Shown: positions 17,437-26,538, counted from the first letter of the stretch. The stretch: DNA of 64,000 nucleotides from CAVVYV01 sp963818205 (GCA_963818205.1 CAWFRG010000014.1:191100-255099), one strand, 5' to 3'. Numbers and translations: made by a program. The notes: generated from the sequence alone by a model not told the origin.

Positions 17437-18474
17437 GTGCGTGAACTACCGCTCCCGGCCCACTTCGACCCGAGCCGCGTGGGCGAGGTCTGGCGAGTCC
17501 CGTACGAGGACCGCGCGCGCGAGGCCCCGGCGTGGGCCGAGAAGCACGGGGTAGGCCCGGCCGCCGGGGACTCGTTTCGCCTCTGCCTGCTCGCGGTCGA
17601 TGTCCAGAACACCTTCTGCATCCCGGACTTCGAGCTCTTCGTCGCCGGGCGGTCGGGCACGGGCGCGGTCGAGGACAGCGGCCGTCTTTGCGAGTTCGTC
17701 TACCGCAATCTCGGCACGATCACGCAGATCTTCCCGAGCCTCGACACCCATCATGCGATGCAGGTGTTCCACGCGATCTGGCTGGTTGACGAGGACGGCA
17801 ACCATCCACCGCCGTACACCCTCGTCTCGGCCGATGACGTCGCGACCGGCAGCTGGAGGATGAACACCGCGGTCCCCGAGGCGCTCGGGATCGACGTCGA
17901 CTACGCGGAGCGCCACCTCGCCCACTACACCCGGCGGCTGGCCGAGGGCGGGAAGTACGACCTGACGATCTGGCCGTACCACGCGATGTTGGGTGGCATC
18001 GGGCACGCCCTCGTCTCGGCGGTCGAGGAGGCCTTCTTCTTCCACGGAATCGCCCGGCGAAGCCAGCCCGAGTTCCAGGTCAAGGGCGACAACCCGCTCA
18101 CCGAGCACTATTCGATGCTCGGTCCGGAGGTAACCGAAGGCCCGGACGGCGATCGCCTCGGTCAGAAGAACTCCGAGCTGATCGAAAAGCTGCTCGCATT
18201 CGATGTAGTCATCGTCGCCGGGCAGGCGAAAAGCCACTGCATGGCCTGGACCATCGATGACCTCCTGGAGGACGAGGCCGCCGGGGAGCGGCTTGCCGAG
18301 CGCACCTATCTCCTCGAGGACTGCACGTCTCCGGTCGTCGTGCCCGGCGTGGTCGATTACACGGATGAGGCGGATGCCGCCTTCGAGCGCTATGCCGCCG
18401 CGGGCATGCACGTGGTTCGGTCGACCGACCCGATCGAGAGCTGGCCGGGCCTCGCGGAGCGTGCCTCCGCCTAG
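17437..18474 (+). CDS. Isochorismatase-family cysteine hydrolase
   Basis: 345 residues, long for the family (usually about 200). The nicotinamidase/isochorismatase core is clear: LLAVDVQNTFC with the catalytic Asp, the Lys region near YDLTIWPYHAMLGG, and the nucleophile Cys in VAGQAKSHCMAWTI. Cysteine hydrolases of this fold cleave amides or vinyl ethers; the substrate here is unknown. The start is the GTG at 17437. It ends against the convergent glycosyltransferase-like gene with a four-base overlap. Confidence 0.85.
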   Translation: MRELPLPAHFDPSRVGEVWRVPYEDRAREAPAWAEKHGVGPAAGDSFRLCLLAVDVQNTFCIPDFELFVAGRSGTGAVEDSGRLCEFVYRNLGTITQIFPSLDTHHAMQVFHAIWLVDEDGNHPPPYTLVSADDVATGSWRMNTAVPEALGIDVDYAERHLAHYTRRLAEGGKYDLTIWPYHAMLGGIGHALVSAVEEAFFFHGIARRSQPEFQVKGDNPLTEHYSMLGPEVTEGPDGDRLGQKNSELIEKLLAFDVVIVAGQAKSHCMAWTIDDLLEDEAAGERLAERTYLLEDCTSPVVVPGVVDYTDEADAAFERYAAAGMHVVRSTDPIESWPGLAERASA

Positions 18475-20124
18475 CCGCTACTCCCGCTTACCCGCCCGGA
18501 GCGCAGCACCCGGGCGAGATCGAAGTCGTAGATGAACAGCTGGAAGGGACCGATCTGCGCTTCCTCGGCCGGCTCGCCCCATCGGGTCGGCGGCGGACCG
18601 ATCGCCCGAAAGGTCGTGGTCGGATTGAAGACGTAGAAGGTCCGGACGCCGGGTTTGCCTTCGTACCAGACATCCATTTGGTGCTCCAGCGATGGGCAGC
18701 GCTTGTCGTCATCTCGACCGCAGTCCGACACCGGGTAGAGCCGGACGCCGAAGTCGGTGAGCCGGGTGAGTGCGGCCGCGTACTCATAGCTCGAGTAGCC
18801 GTGATCGAGGCGGTTGACGTCCACAAAGCGCTCGAGCCGGACCACGTCGTCATTCGAATACTCGACTGGGAGCCGATAGCCATCCCGCGCCAGCTCGATA
18901 CTGCCGAGAATCCCAGTCGTCGCGGCAAGGAGGGCCAATCCCGTCAGCGCCCTCTGCCCGAAGACGATCGCCGCCAGAGTCAGCAGTGCCGGCCAGGCGA
19001 TCAGGAGGTAGCGGGCCGATCCGATGTCGACCGGGGCGGAGGAGGCGACGAACGCGGCGGCGAGCGCGCCGAGCGCCACCCCCCAGTAGACGAAGAGCAG
19101 ACGCTGCCCGGCGGATCGGCCCGGGTCTCTCAGCAGCGCGGGCGCACTGCGAGTGACCGCGATGACCAGGATCGCCACCGCCACCACGGTCCCGATGACC
19201 AGGAAGACGTCGAGGCGATCCGGGATCGACGAGTTGCCCGGGATGGACGCATCGCCCGTTCGACCGTGCACGAACAGGGCGAGGCCCTCGAACAGCCGCC
19301 GGACGTTGTCCAGTGCGTGGTCCGCCGACGCGAGGGGAAAGTCCAGCCCACTGGGACGGATCCCGTCCTGCTTCGCGACCTCGGCGACCAAGAGTCCAGC
19401 GCCGGTGCCGACGAGGCATGCGGTGGCCGCGAGGATCGCGATCCCTCTCGACAGCAGCCGCAGCCAGAGGCCAAGGCCCACCGCTAGGAGGAACGGCACA
19501 ACCCCGCCCACCAGGAGGATCGGGTCACTCGCCGCGCCCGGCGCCAGGGTGATCGCCAGGGCCAACGCCCACAATCCGGCCCTTGCGCGGCCCCAGGCGG
19601 CGACCCGAGGCGACGTGATCAGAAACGCCGCCAGGATCACCGCGTGCACCAACGAGTGGGCGTGGGCGTTCGGAGAGGTGACGTATTCGAGGACCAGCGG
19701 CGCGGGCGCCGCCATCCCGAGCGCGACGACCAGCCCCATCCGCCTGGAAACGGTTCGGGCCACCGTCCAGCCGACCAGGATCACGGTGATCGCATAGATG
19801 GCGAATGGCGCGGCCTCCCACACCTCCCGGTGCGCCGGCAGCCAACGGGTGAGGTGGAGGGCGTACAGGGGCTCCAGCCAGAAGTAGTCGCCCAGGACCG
19901 CGTCTCCTGAACCCCGCTCGTCCAGGAACTGGGCGAGCACGAGCGCCGACGAGTTGTCCGAGTTTGCGTAGAACGAGTCCCGGATTGAGCCCTAGGCGCA
20001 CGAGCAGCCAAACGGCGAACACTGTGTTCGCGGCCAGCGCAAGCCAGATCGAAGCCGCCTCGACCAAGCTCCGTCGCGTCACTTGAGCGCGATCCCGATC
20101 GCGCGTAGCAGCAGATTCGATCAT
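18471..20124 (-). CDS. Polytopic membrane protein, GT39/ArnT-like, with one frameshift
   Basis: About 550 residues reconstructed. Many membrane segments, an early YFWLEPLYALH region and a soluble C-terminal domain (DVWYEGKPGVRTFYVFNP) suggest a lipid-linked sugar transferase-like membrane protein; no family is certain. The N-terminal part (MIESAATRD...WLLVRLGLNPG, from ATG at 20124) and the main part (SFYANSDNSSALVLAQFLDE onward) are in different frames that join cleanly at 19977-19983, so one base is extra there. I treat it as one gene. Confidence 0.7.
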
Positions 20125-20208
20125 CGGAGGATCACGATATGACCAGGTCCAGTCGATCCTTCCCTGACTCGGGCAGCACCGAGAGGCCGAAACACAAAGC
20201 CCGCGGGC

Positions 20209-20271
20209 TAGCAGGCGCCTCGTGAGGGGCGAGCGACCGGACTCGAACCGGCGACCACCTAGACCACAACC
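20209..20271 (-). repeat. Displaced copy of the tRNA-His 3' half and its downstream flank
   Basis: 59 of 63 positions match 21056-21118, which covers the anticodon loop to the 3' end of tRNA-His plus about 19 bases beyond it. A duplicated tRNA 3' end is the usual scar of site-specific integration. The 847 bases between the copies hold one small gene and no integrase. Confidence 0.8.
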
Positions 20272-20291
20272 CCGTAGGAACGGGGTTGTGG
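20264..20291. repeat. Perfect 12-bp palindromic hairpin abutting the tRNA fragment
   Basis: CCACAACCCCGT, loop AGGA, ACGGGGTTGTGG. The left arm begins inside the tRNA-His fragment (the anticodon-loop sequence), so the anticodon region is present here in both orientations. Confidence 0.7.
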
Positions 20292-20752
20292 CCTGTTCAA
20301 AACACTCTTTCGTCTAGTCCGAACTCCGGCGGCCCTCAACCTCGCCGGCCTCCGTCCGGTCTTGCTATGCGTACACCCCGCAAACCTGAAAGCCGAACCC
20401 GGTGATGGCTCTCAGGCCGACGGCTTCGGCCTTATCGGCCTGGCGGATCAGCCGGAAGAACTTGCTTGTGTGGATCTGCTTCGACCGGCGGGGTAAACGC
20501 TCCCTCGCGTGAGCGCCTGTCGGGGCCGCAGGCCCACCGAGGCCCACGGCGGGCAGCGAGGAGTAGGCCGGAGGGCGCCAGGAGCAGCCGTGTGAGATTG
20601 AACGAGGCGCTGGCCGATGGTGGATTGGATCGGTCGGAGGCCAGGCCCTTACGCGGGCGTAGGTGGGCTCGGCGCCCTAGGTGTAGTTACCCACCACGTT
20701 GATCGCTGCGACAGCAGCATTCGACCTCGCTCATCGCGAGTAGCCTTGGCTG
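20292..20752. other. Gene-poor stretch inside the putative integration scar
   Basis: No gene can be supported. A minus-strand frame at 20365-20547 ends RRSKQIHTSKFFRLIRQ...QVCGVYA; it has lower G+C third positions than neighbours and no recognised domain, and may be a relic. Inverted GGCTTCGGCC-type short palindromes occur around 20420-20440. Confidence 0.3.
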
Positions 20753-20929
20753 ATGTTCAAGGGGTATCCGCAGCCTTGGCGAACGTGGCTGCTGATCTTG
20801 ACCGCGCTGATCGTCGCGCTGTTCATCGTCCAGATCGTCACCAGTACCGGGTGGGTGCTGATCGTGGTCCTATTCGCGCTCATCGCGATCCAGTTCGGGC
20901 TGGCGCGCTACGCCCGTAGACAGTCGTAG
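20753..20929 (+). CDS. 58-residue membrane protein with two transmembrane helices
   Basis: ATG to TAG frame encoding MFKGYPQPWRTW followed by two hydrophobic helices (about residues 13-30 and 33-50) and a basic tail ARYARRQS. Codon use is G+C-rich at third positions like real genes here. No family is recognised. It is the only gene between the two tRNA-His copies. Confidence 0.6.
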   Translation: MFKGYPQPWRTWLLILTALIVALFIVQIVTSTGWVLIVVLFALIAIQFGLARYARRQS

Positions 20930-21074
20930 TCAGGACTATCGAAGCTGTGTTGGAAATCCCAGTACGTCGCCCGAATCCCAGCGCCGCTGATGCACCTCCT
21001 GTAGTACCCCGGATCCCCGACGGCAGGCCGTCCCTCAGACGAAACCCCCCGCGTTTAGCAGGGGCTTCGTGAGG

Positions 21075-21147
21075 GGTGAGCGACCGGACTCGAACCGGCG
21101 ACCACCTGGACCACAACCAGGAGCTCTACCAACTGAGCTACGCCCAC
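21075..21147 (-). tRNA. tRNA-His (GTG)
   Basis: Complete cloverleaf: acceptor GTGGGCG/CGCTCAC with one G-T pair, D arm GCTC...GAGC, anticodon stem CCTGG/CCAGG around TTGTGGT, T arm GCCGG TTCGAGT. The base before position 1 is G (21148) and the discriminator is C, the tRNA-His-specific pair. CCA is not encoded. Confidence 0.96.
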
Positions 21148-21195
21148 CGTGTCTCCTGCCAATCTAGCGGTGCTGCGGCGGGATGCGGGTCGGCG

Positions 21196-21552
21196 TCAGC
21201 CGCCCGGCGGCTGGTGCAGCCCGAAGCCCGACCCCTGATCGTCCTTGCAGAGCGCGAACCGGCCGAACTCTGTGACTGAGTCTTCGGAATCCTCCAGCCA
21301 CCGGCCCTCGCCGCCGAGTTCGCGGACTCGCGCGAGCGCCGCATCGAGGTCCGGGACGCTGAAGAAGGCATATACCGATGCGCCCTCGTCGCCGCTGTGG
21401 ACCCCTCCCGGGATCGAACCGGTTGAGATCACGTAGCCGTCTCCCGACGGCCCGGTCTCGAACTTCCACGAATCGAACAGCCCGCTGTAGAACGCTCGCG
21501 CCTTCTCGGGGTCGCCGACGCCGAGCTCGAAAAAGCTGATCTCACCACCCAT
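21196..21552 (-). CDS. VOC-family (glyoxalase-like) protein
   Basis: 118-residue single-module vicinal-oxygen-chelate protein: ISFFELGVGDPEKARAFYSG at the start, VPDLDAALARVRELGGEG in the middle and FALCKDDQGSGFGLHQ at the end, the standard beta-alpha-beta-beta-beta repeat. Metal-binding residues and substrate cannot be assigned. It sits between tRNA-His and tRNA-Arg on the same strand. Confidence 0.88.
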   Translation of the reverse strand: MGGEISFFELGVGDPEKARAFYSGLFDSWKFETGPSGDGYVISTGSIPGGVHSGDEGASVYAFFSVPDLDAALARVRELGGEGRWLEDSEDSVTEFGRFALCKDDQGSGFGLHQPPGG

Positions 21553-21575
21553 TTTCGCTCCCTTCGCTCACGAAA

Positions 21576-21649
21576 CGCCCCCGGCAGGACTCGAACCTGC
21601 GACCTGGGGATTAGAAATCCCCCGCTCTATCCGGCTGAGCTACGGGGGC
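21576..21649 (-). tRNA. tRNA-Arg (TCT)
   Basis: Cloverleaf with acceptor GCCCCCG/CGGGGGC, D arm GCTC...GAGC, anticodon stem GGGGA/TCCCC around TTTCTAA, T arm GCAGG TTCGAGT CCTGC, discriminator G. CCA not encoded. Confidence 0.96.
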
Positions 21650-21691
21650 TCGGCCGTACTCATACGGTATGTGGTTCAGCACCGCTGGAGG

Positions 21692-21940
21692 TCACTCCGG
21701 GCTCCGGAACGCGAGCGGGATCTTGTCGCGCCGCAGGTAGGACCGAACGGCGTGGCAGTTCGCGCATACAAGCTCGCACTTCGCGATCTCCTCCAACACA
21801 CGCCGACGACTACCGCGCTTGGCCAGGAATCCCAAAGCCGCCTTCTTGACGTGACCCGGAAGGTGATCCCACTGCATTGCCGCGTGATGAAAGGTCAACC
21901 CGCAGTCGGCACATGGACGCCCCGCCGAGGAAGACCGCGA
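21692..21940 (-). pseudogene. HNH-type zinc-finger protein lacking a start codon
   Basis: The frame reads GRPCADCGLTFHHAAMQWDH, then a basic stretch and CELVCANCHAVRSYLRR: two CxxC pairs around a D-H motif, as in small HNH-like proteins. The upstream frame closes with TGA at 21941-21943 and no start lies between it and the first CxxC. The N-terminus is replaced by a membrane-protein frame (21810-22079) in another phase, so this looks like a deletion fusion or frame error. It lies next to tRNA-Arg. Confidence 0.55.
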
Positions 21941-22079
21941 TCACGCCGAAGATGAGGCCGAACTGGAGCTTCGGGTTCGGGTCGGTCGGATCGGCGCTCA
22001 GCCCGATCGCGACGCAGATCGCTGCGACCACGAACACCCCGATGATCCCGTACCAGCCCGAGCGCCCGAACTCCCTCAC
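21810..22079 (-). CDS. Small two-helix membrane protein, 3' end overlapping the HNH frame
   Basis: Starts MREFGRSGWYGIIGVFVVAA, a first membrane helix, then a short DPTDPN loop and a second helix GLIFGVIAVFLGGA. After about residue 54 the translation becomes atypical, exactly where the HNH frame begins in another phase. The first 54 residues look like a real small membrane protein; the rest is probably read-through into an unrelated gene remnant. Confidence 0.5.
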   Translation of the reverse strand: MREFGRSGWYGIIGVFVVAAICVAIGLSADPTDPNPKLQFGLIFGVIAVFLGGASMCRLRVDLSSRGNAVGSPSGSRQEGGFGIPGQAR

Positions 22080-22236
22080 GATCGCGTCAGCCTAATCGGA
22101 CCACCGCGCGGTGCCGCGGTCCGAGACGGCCCGCACGCTCGACCCAGGCACCCCCGAGTAGCCAAGCGCCGGGTCCGCCCCGGCGGCTAGAGTGCCCGGC
22201 CGGTCCCTTCCGGCAACTGGGCCATCCTCCTCTCCC

Positions 22237-23688
22237 ATGCCAAGACCATCCACTGGGCGTCGCCCCCTGATCCTGGTCGCGTCGCTGACGGTTCTGATCG
22301 CGGCCCTCGTCCTCTGCGTCGACCGCGGACTCGGCGGCGACATGTACATGGACCTGTTCACCGGGAGGTTCATCGCCGAGCATGGGGTGGTCAGCCACGA
22401 CCCCTTCCCCACCGCCGCCCATGGCCAGGAATGGCTGAACCAGCAGTGGCTCTCCCAGCTCCTCTTCTTCTGGGCGGGCTGGGCGGTCGGGGTGACCGGG
22501 ATCTCGATCGTCTATGCCCTCCTCCTGGCGATCCCCCTCGGCCTCCTCCTCTGGGCCTGCCGGCGGAAGGGTCCATGGATGCTGGTGGCGATCGCCGCCC
22601 TCTACTTCCCGGGGATGCTCGCGGTGATCCACCCGCGGGCGGCGGGATTCACCGTGATGGCCTTCTCGCTGTTGGTGATCCTGATCCTCGCGGTCTGGCG
22701 GGCGCCCTTGCCCGAGGGGGGCCTGGGCGCCAGGCCGCGGGTCACCCTGGCGGTGATCGCGGTCCTGTTCGCCGTGTGGGCGAACCTCCACGGCGGCTTC
22801 GTCGCCGGGCTGCTGCTGATCGGCCTGGTCACTGCCGGGCTGGCTCTCGATCGCTTCCGGGGCCTGACCGAGGTCGCCACCTCACATCGGGTCGGGCTGC
22901 TTGCCTTCGCCGGGGTCCTCGGGGCGGTGATCGCGAGCCTGGCGACGCCGCTCGGCGGCCAGATCTGGGAGTACTTCCAGAGCTTCAGCAATCCGGCGAT
23001 CCGCTTCGCCTCGACCGAATGGCTGCCGGCGCTCCAGTCGGTGCCTGCGATGGGCTACCTGGCGCTCTCCGCCGTCTTCGCCACCTGGCTCTGGTGGCGG
23101 TCGACGCCACCGCGCCAGATCGCGCCGCTCCTGGTGGCGCTCGGGTTCATCGCCTTCGCCGTCTTCTCGATGCGCAACATCATCTTCGTTGCCCCCGCCC
23201 TCGCCTTCCAGATCGCCTGGGCGGCGCCCAACCGCCCCGACCAGGGGCTGCGGGCCCCGATCGCCCTCGCCGGGACCGCCGCGATCGGGGCGGTGGTCGC
23301 CTGGGCCGCCGTCCTCGGGCCGGCCCAGGCCCAGCCCCAGCTGCGCGCCCCGGCTGTCGAGTACGCGATTGATCACCCCCCGAAGGCAGGCAGGATCGCC
23401 ACCTACGCCGGGACCGCGTCCTACATGCTCTGGCACGAGCCCGACACTCCGGTGGCGATCGACGGGCGGCTCGAGCACTACACCGAGGGACAGCTGCATG
23501 ACAACTACGCGATCGTCCGGGGGACGCAGTCGGACCTCACGATCCCCCTCGAGGCGCTGGACGTGACCGGGGCGATCGTCCACGTTCCTCGTGCGATCGA
23601 GATCCTCGAGGCCCACGGCTTCGTCGTGGAGCTCGCCGCGCCGGACGGGACCTACCTCGTCCGGCGCGGCGAGTGCTGCGCCGATTGA
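22237..23688 (+). CDS. Polytopic membrane protein, glycosyltransferase-like
   Basis: 483 residues from ATG 22237. About ten membrane helices. The first loop GGDMYMDLFTGRFIAEHGVVSHDPF resembles the acidic first loop of GT-C/GT39-like proteins ('DxxxHLxTGRxIxEHG...DPF', cited in pieces), and a soluble C-terminal domain contains AIDGRLEHYTEGQLHDNY. I infer a lipid-dependent sugar transferase or related membrane enzyme; substrate unknown. It has no obvious operon partner and converges with the lipoprotein gene at 23705. Confidence 0.65.
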   Translation: MPRPSTGRRPLILVASLTVLIAALVLCVDRGLGGDMYMDLFTGRFIAEHGVVSHDPFPTAAHGQEWLNQQWLSQLLFFWAGWAVGVTGISIVYALLLAIPLGLLLWACRRKGPWMLVAIAALYFPGMLAVIHPRAAGFTVMAFSLLVILILAVWRAPLPEGGLGARPRVTLAVIAVLFAVWANLHGGFVAGLLLIGLVTAGLALDRFRGLTEVATSHRVGLLAFAGVLGAVIASLATPLGGQIWEYFQSFSNPAIRFASTEWLPALQSVPAMGYLALSAVFATWLWWRSTPPRQIAPLLVALGFIAFAVFSMRNIIFVAPALAFQIAWAAPNRPDQGLRAPIALAGTAAIGAVVAWAAVLGPAQAQPQLRAPAVEYAIDHPPKAGRIATYAGTASYMLWHEPDTPVAIDGRLEHYTEGQLHDNYAIVRGTQSDLTIPLEALDVTGAIVHVPRAIEILEAHGFVVELAAPDGTYLVRRGECCAD

Positions 23689-23704
23689 GCGCAGCGCCGG
23701 TCGC

Positions 23705-24502
23705 CTACCTCGTGTAGCTGACCAGCTCCTCGCGCCCTCCGCCGCCAGAGATCCCGACCGCCAGCACCGGGCCGACGTCGCGAGCGAAGTACTTGTGCTC
23801 GACCGCCGGCTTGGGCTCGTTGAGCGGGTTGATGTCCTCTGTCTCGAGGACGCCGTCAAAGCTGCCGAAGGGCACCGTTGCCTGTGCGTCGAGGCTGAGC
23901 ACCTTCGCCATGTCCTCGGCCTCGCCAGCGAGGTACTCCTGGCGGTAGGCGAGCCCCGCTTCGGGATTCCCGGGCATGATGATTCCGGGCTGGGCTCCGT
24001 CTACGCCGGCCTCGAAAGATCCCTCTCTCGAGACGACCTTGCCGTTCTTGTACTCGGCGGTGTCCTCGCCCAGGTACCAGACGTTGCCGGCCGAGTCCTG
24101 GGCGTACCAGTCATCGGTCACCTCGACCGACTCGCCGTCCTCACTGACGACGTCGTGGACGACCCGCGCCTCGACCCCGTTCGCGATCGTCTTCGTCTGG
24201 TCGGTGACGGTCACCTCGACTCGCAGCAACGTCCCCTCCTCATCGGTCTCCTTGTAGACCCAGCGGCTACCAGGCGACATCGGCCAGTAGGGGTTGTCGA
24301 TCTCGGTGGTGAAGTCGGCCGGGTCGAGGTTGACCGGCTCGCTGCCCTGGGGCAGGGTCGGCGCCCCGGCGGTCGTTGGACCACCTGAATCGTCGCCGCC
24401 GTTGTCGCCGCCGCAGGCGGCGAGCGCGAGTATGGCACCCAGTGCTCCGATGGCCATCGCTGTCGATGTGAGCTTCTTCGATCTCAGCTTTCCCATCGTC
24501 AT
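23705..24502 (-). CDS. Lipoprotein, paralogue of the 25164 gene
   Basis: 265 residues with a lipoprotein signal peptide (lipobox LAAC before GGDNGGDDSGG). The mature part shares a run of motifs with the other lipoprotein in the window: D-Y-AQD-GNVWYLGEDTAEY, a GSFEAG element and IMPGNPEAGLAYRQEYL. I do not know the family's function; the aromatic-rich beta composition suggests ligand or envelope sensing. Upstream (24575-24651) are two copies of the 20-bp motif that also precedes the response-regulator gene, so control by that two-component system is inferred. Confidence 0.75.
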   Translation of the reverse strand: MTMGKLRSKKLTSTAMAIGALGAILALAACGGDNGGDDSGGPTTAGAPTLPQGSEPVNLDPADFTTEIDNPYWPMSPGSRWVYKETDEEGTLLRVEVTVTDQTKTIANGVEARVVHDVVSEDGESVEVTDDWYAQDSAGNVWYLGEDTAEYKNGKVVSREGSFEAGVDGAQPGIIMPGNPEAGLAYRQEYLAGEAEDMAKVLSLDAQATVPFGSFDGVLETEDINPLNEPKPAVEHKYFARDVGPVLAVGISGGGGREELVSYTR

Positions 24503-24574
24503 CTCCCTTCGATGGCTTCCCCCGGCGGATGCCGGCGGCTACGCGCGGTCTTTGTCGGGAGGTCTACGTACGCC

Positions 24575-24594
24575 AGATGAGAGGCCAATGAGGG
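24575..24594 (+). promoter_or_regulatory. Predicted response-regulator site 1
   Basis: AGATGAGAGGCCAATGAGGG, a GATGA/AATGA direct repeat with an 11-base period, typical spacing for OmpR-family dimers. It lies in the divergent region between the lipoprotein (start 24502) and PepSY (start 24693) genes. It matches three other sites (24632, 28670, 29044). Confidence 0.55.
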
Positions 24595-24631
24595 CGCGCG
24601 TGTTGAGGCGGCGATTAGGAGGCTCGTGGTG

Positions 24632-24651
24632 CTTTCATCCCCATCTCATCG
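24632..24651 (-). promoter_or_regulatory. Predicted response-regulator site 2
   Basis: On the minus strand CGATGAGATGGGGATGAAAG; 18 of 20 bases equal the site at 29044. It lies 41 bases upstream of the PepSY start codon. Confidence 0.6.
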
Positions 24652-24692
24652 GCGGTTGGTACGACCGGGCAGGAACCCAAACGGATGGAGGG

Positions 24693-25058
24693 ATGAGTGA
24701 GATGAGAATCGATCGAAGGTTGCTCGCCGCCGGCGGGGCGGTCGCAGTCGTCGCGGCCGGAGGGATCGGCGTCGCATACGCGGTCAGCGGCGACTCCGAG
24801 GAGCAGGCCACCGGCCCGGAGGCCGAGCGGGCGAAGAGCGCCGCGCTCGACGCGGTCGGCGGCGGCAGCGTGGTCGGCGTCGAGCACGAGGACGGAGACG
24901 GCGCCGGTGTGTACGAGGTCGAGGTCAAGCGTGACGACGGCTCCCAGGTCGAGGTCCAGGTCGACGCCCAGAATCAGGCTGTCGGGAGCGAGTCGGACGA
25001 CGACTCCGGCTCCGGCGGCGAAGAGAACGAGGCGGGTGAGGGGCCCGACGACGACTAG
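24693..25058 (+). CDS. PepSY-domain exported protein
   Basis: 121 residues: basic N-terminus, one hydrophobic segment (AAGGAVAVVAAGGIGVAYAV), then a PepSY-like module in which AALDAVGGGSVVGVEHEDGD leads to VYEVEVKRDDGSQVEVQVD, and a very acidic tail ending PDDD. PepSY proteins are exported and often accompany two-component systems. GGAGGG lies directly before ATG 24693. Two predicted response-regulator sites lie upstream and a perfect terminator downstream. Confidence 0.85.
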   Translation: MSEMRIDRRLLAAGGAVAVVAAGGIGVAYAVSGDSEEQATGPEAERAKSAALDAVGGGSVVGVEHEDGDGAGVYEVEVKRDDGSQVEVQVDAQNQAVGSESDDDSGSGGEENEAGEGPDDD

Positions 25059-25065
25059 TGGTCAT

Positions 25066-25095
25066 GTGAGAGCCCCGGCCATCCGGGGCTCTCAC
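25066..25095 (+). terminator. Perfect 13-bp hairpin terminator
   Basis: GTGAGAGCCCCGG, loop CCAT, CCGGGGCTCTCAC, seven bases after the PepSY stop. Confidence 0.85.
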
Positions 25096-25163
25096 CGCAG
25101 CCTCATCCGCCCCACATAGCGTGCCGGCCATTCGACAGGCGACTTCAGGGTTGGGAGGCAGCG

Positions 25164-26538
25164 ATGAACCCGAAGATCAAGATTCTGTTCGGCACCGGGA
25201 TGGCGACGGCGCTCCTACTCGCCGGGTGCGGCGGCGACGGCGGCTCGGCTGAGTCGACGGAGATCCCACAGCCGACGGCGGCGCAGCTGAAGGCGGCCGA
25301 GTTGGACAAGCTCCCGGTCGCACCCGACAGCGAGCGGGTCGATCTCTCCGCGCCGCCGTTCTCGGACTCCACCAAGGTCACCAACCCGCTGTTTCCGATC
25401 AGCGACCTGCACTCAGCAATCCTCAGCGGCAAGGTCGACGGCAAGCCCTTCCATACCGAGACGACGCTGCTGCCGTACACCAGGGTGATCGAGTGGAGTG
25501 AGGGCCAGCGGGTCGAGACGCTCGTCTCCCAGTACGTCGCCTATCTCGACGGTCGGATCGAGGAGGTGGCGCTCGACTACTACGCACAGGCGGACGACGG
25601 GTCGGTCTGGTATTTCGGCGAGGACGTCTTCAACTACAACGAGGACGGAGTGATCGCGCACACCGAGGGGACGTGGCTCGCCGGCAAGGAGGGTCCCGCG
25701 GCGATGATCATGCCCGCCGACCCGAGAGTCGGCGACGTCCACCGGCCCGAGAACATTCCCGGCCTGGTCTTCGAGGAAGTCGAGATCAAGACCGTCGGGA
25801 AGACTGTTGACGGACCGCTTGGTCCCGTCGATGGCGCAATCGTCGGTCGAGAGCTCCACGACGACGGCAGCTTCAGCGACAAGACGTTCGCTCCCGGCTA
25901 CGGCGAGTTCTTCTCCGCCCACGAAGGTGACGTGGAGGCGATCGCGCTCGCCGTGCCCACCGACGCGCTCGACAGCCCTCCGCCGACCGAGCTCGAGGCC
26001 CTGACCTCCGGCGCGAATGCGAGCTTCGATGCAGCCCGATCCCGAGATTGGAAGACGAGCTCGGCCGAGCTGGAGGCGATGAGCGCGGCGTGGGACGCCT
26101 ATCGGTCGGGCGAGGTGCCGCCGAGGCTCGCGGATGAGATGAGCCGTGCCCTCGAGTTGCTCGCGCGAGGCGGTCGACGCCCGCGATCCGACCCAGGCCG
26201 GCACAGCAGCGATCGACGTCGCTCAGTCCACGCTCGACCTGGAGCTGCGCTACCTGCCGCCGGCCGAGATCGACCGCGCCCGCTTCGAGCTCTGGGCCCG
26301 GCAGGTCCAGGTCGACGCGGCCGATGGCGACCTGGCCGGAGTCAGCGGCGACGTCGCCACCCTCGAGTGGATCCGGGATCGGTTCGTGCACACACTCGAC
26401 CCCGTAGAGGTGACCACGATCGACACCGAGCTCGAGTCGCTGCGGACCGACCTGGTCGACGAGGACCTGAAGGCGGCGGCGGCTACCGCCGAGAGCCTCC
26501 GCGAGGCGGTCGCCGAGGCCCAGCCCGCGGCACTCTGA
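25164..26538 (+). CDS. Lipoprotein, paralogue of the 23705 gene, with one frameshift
   Basis: About 457 residues reconstructed. Lipobox LLAGC in the signal peptide. The first domain shares LDYYAQADDGSVWYFGEDVF, an EGTWLAG element and IMPADPRVGDVHRPENIPG with the lipoprotein at 23705. At 26158-26163 one extra base shifts the frame; the protein resumes as SREAVDARDPTQAG and a helical domain up to PAAL. This extra C-terminal domain is absent from the smaller paralogue. No function is known. Confidence 0.7.

Noticed and set aside
20365..20547. 60-codon minus-strand frame
   Set aside because: No recognisable domain, weak codon bias and no ribosome-binding site; mentioned only as a possible relic.
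20209..21147. Prophage or integrative element still present at tRNA-His
   Set aside because: No integrase, phage or conjugation gene in the 847-base interval; only a scar can be supported.
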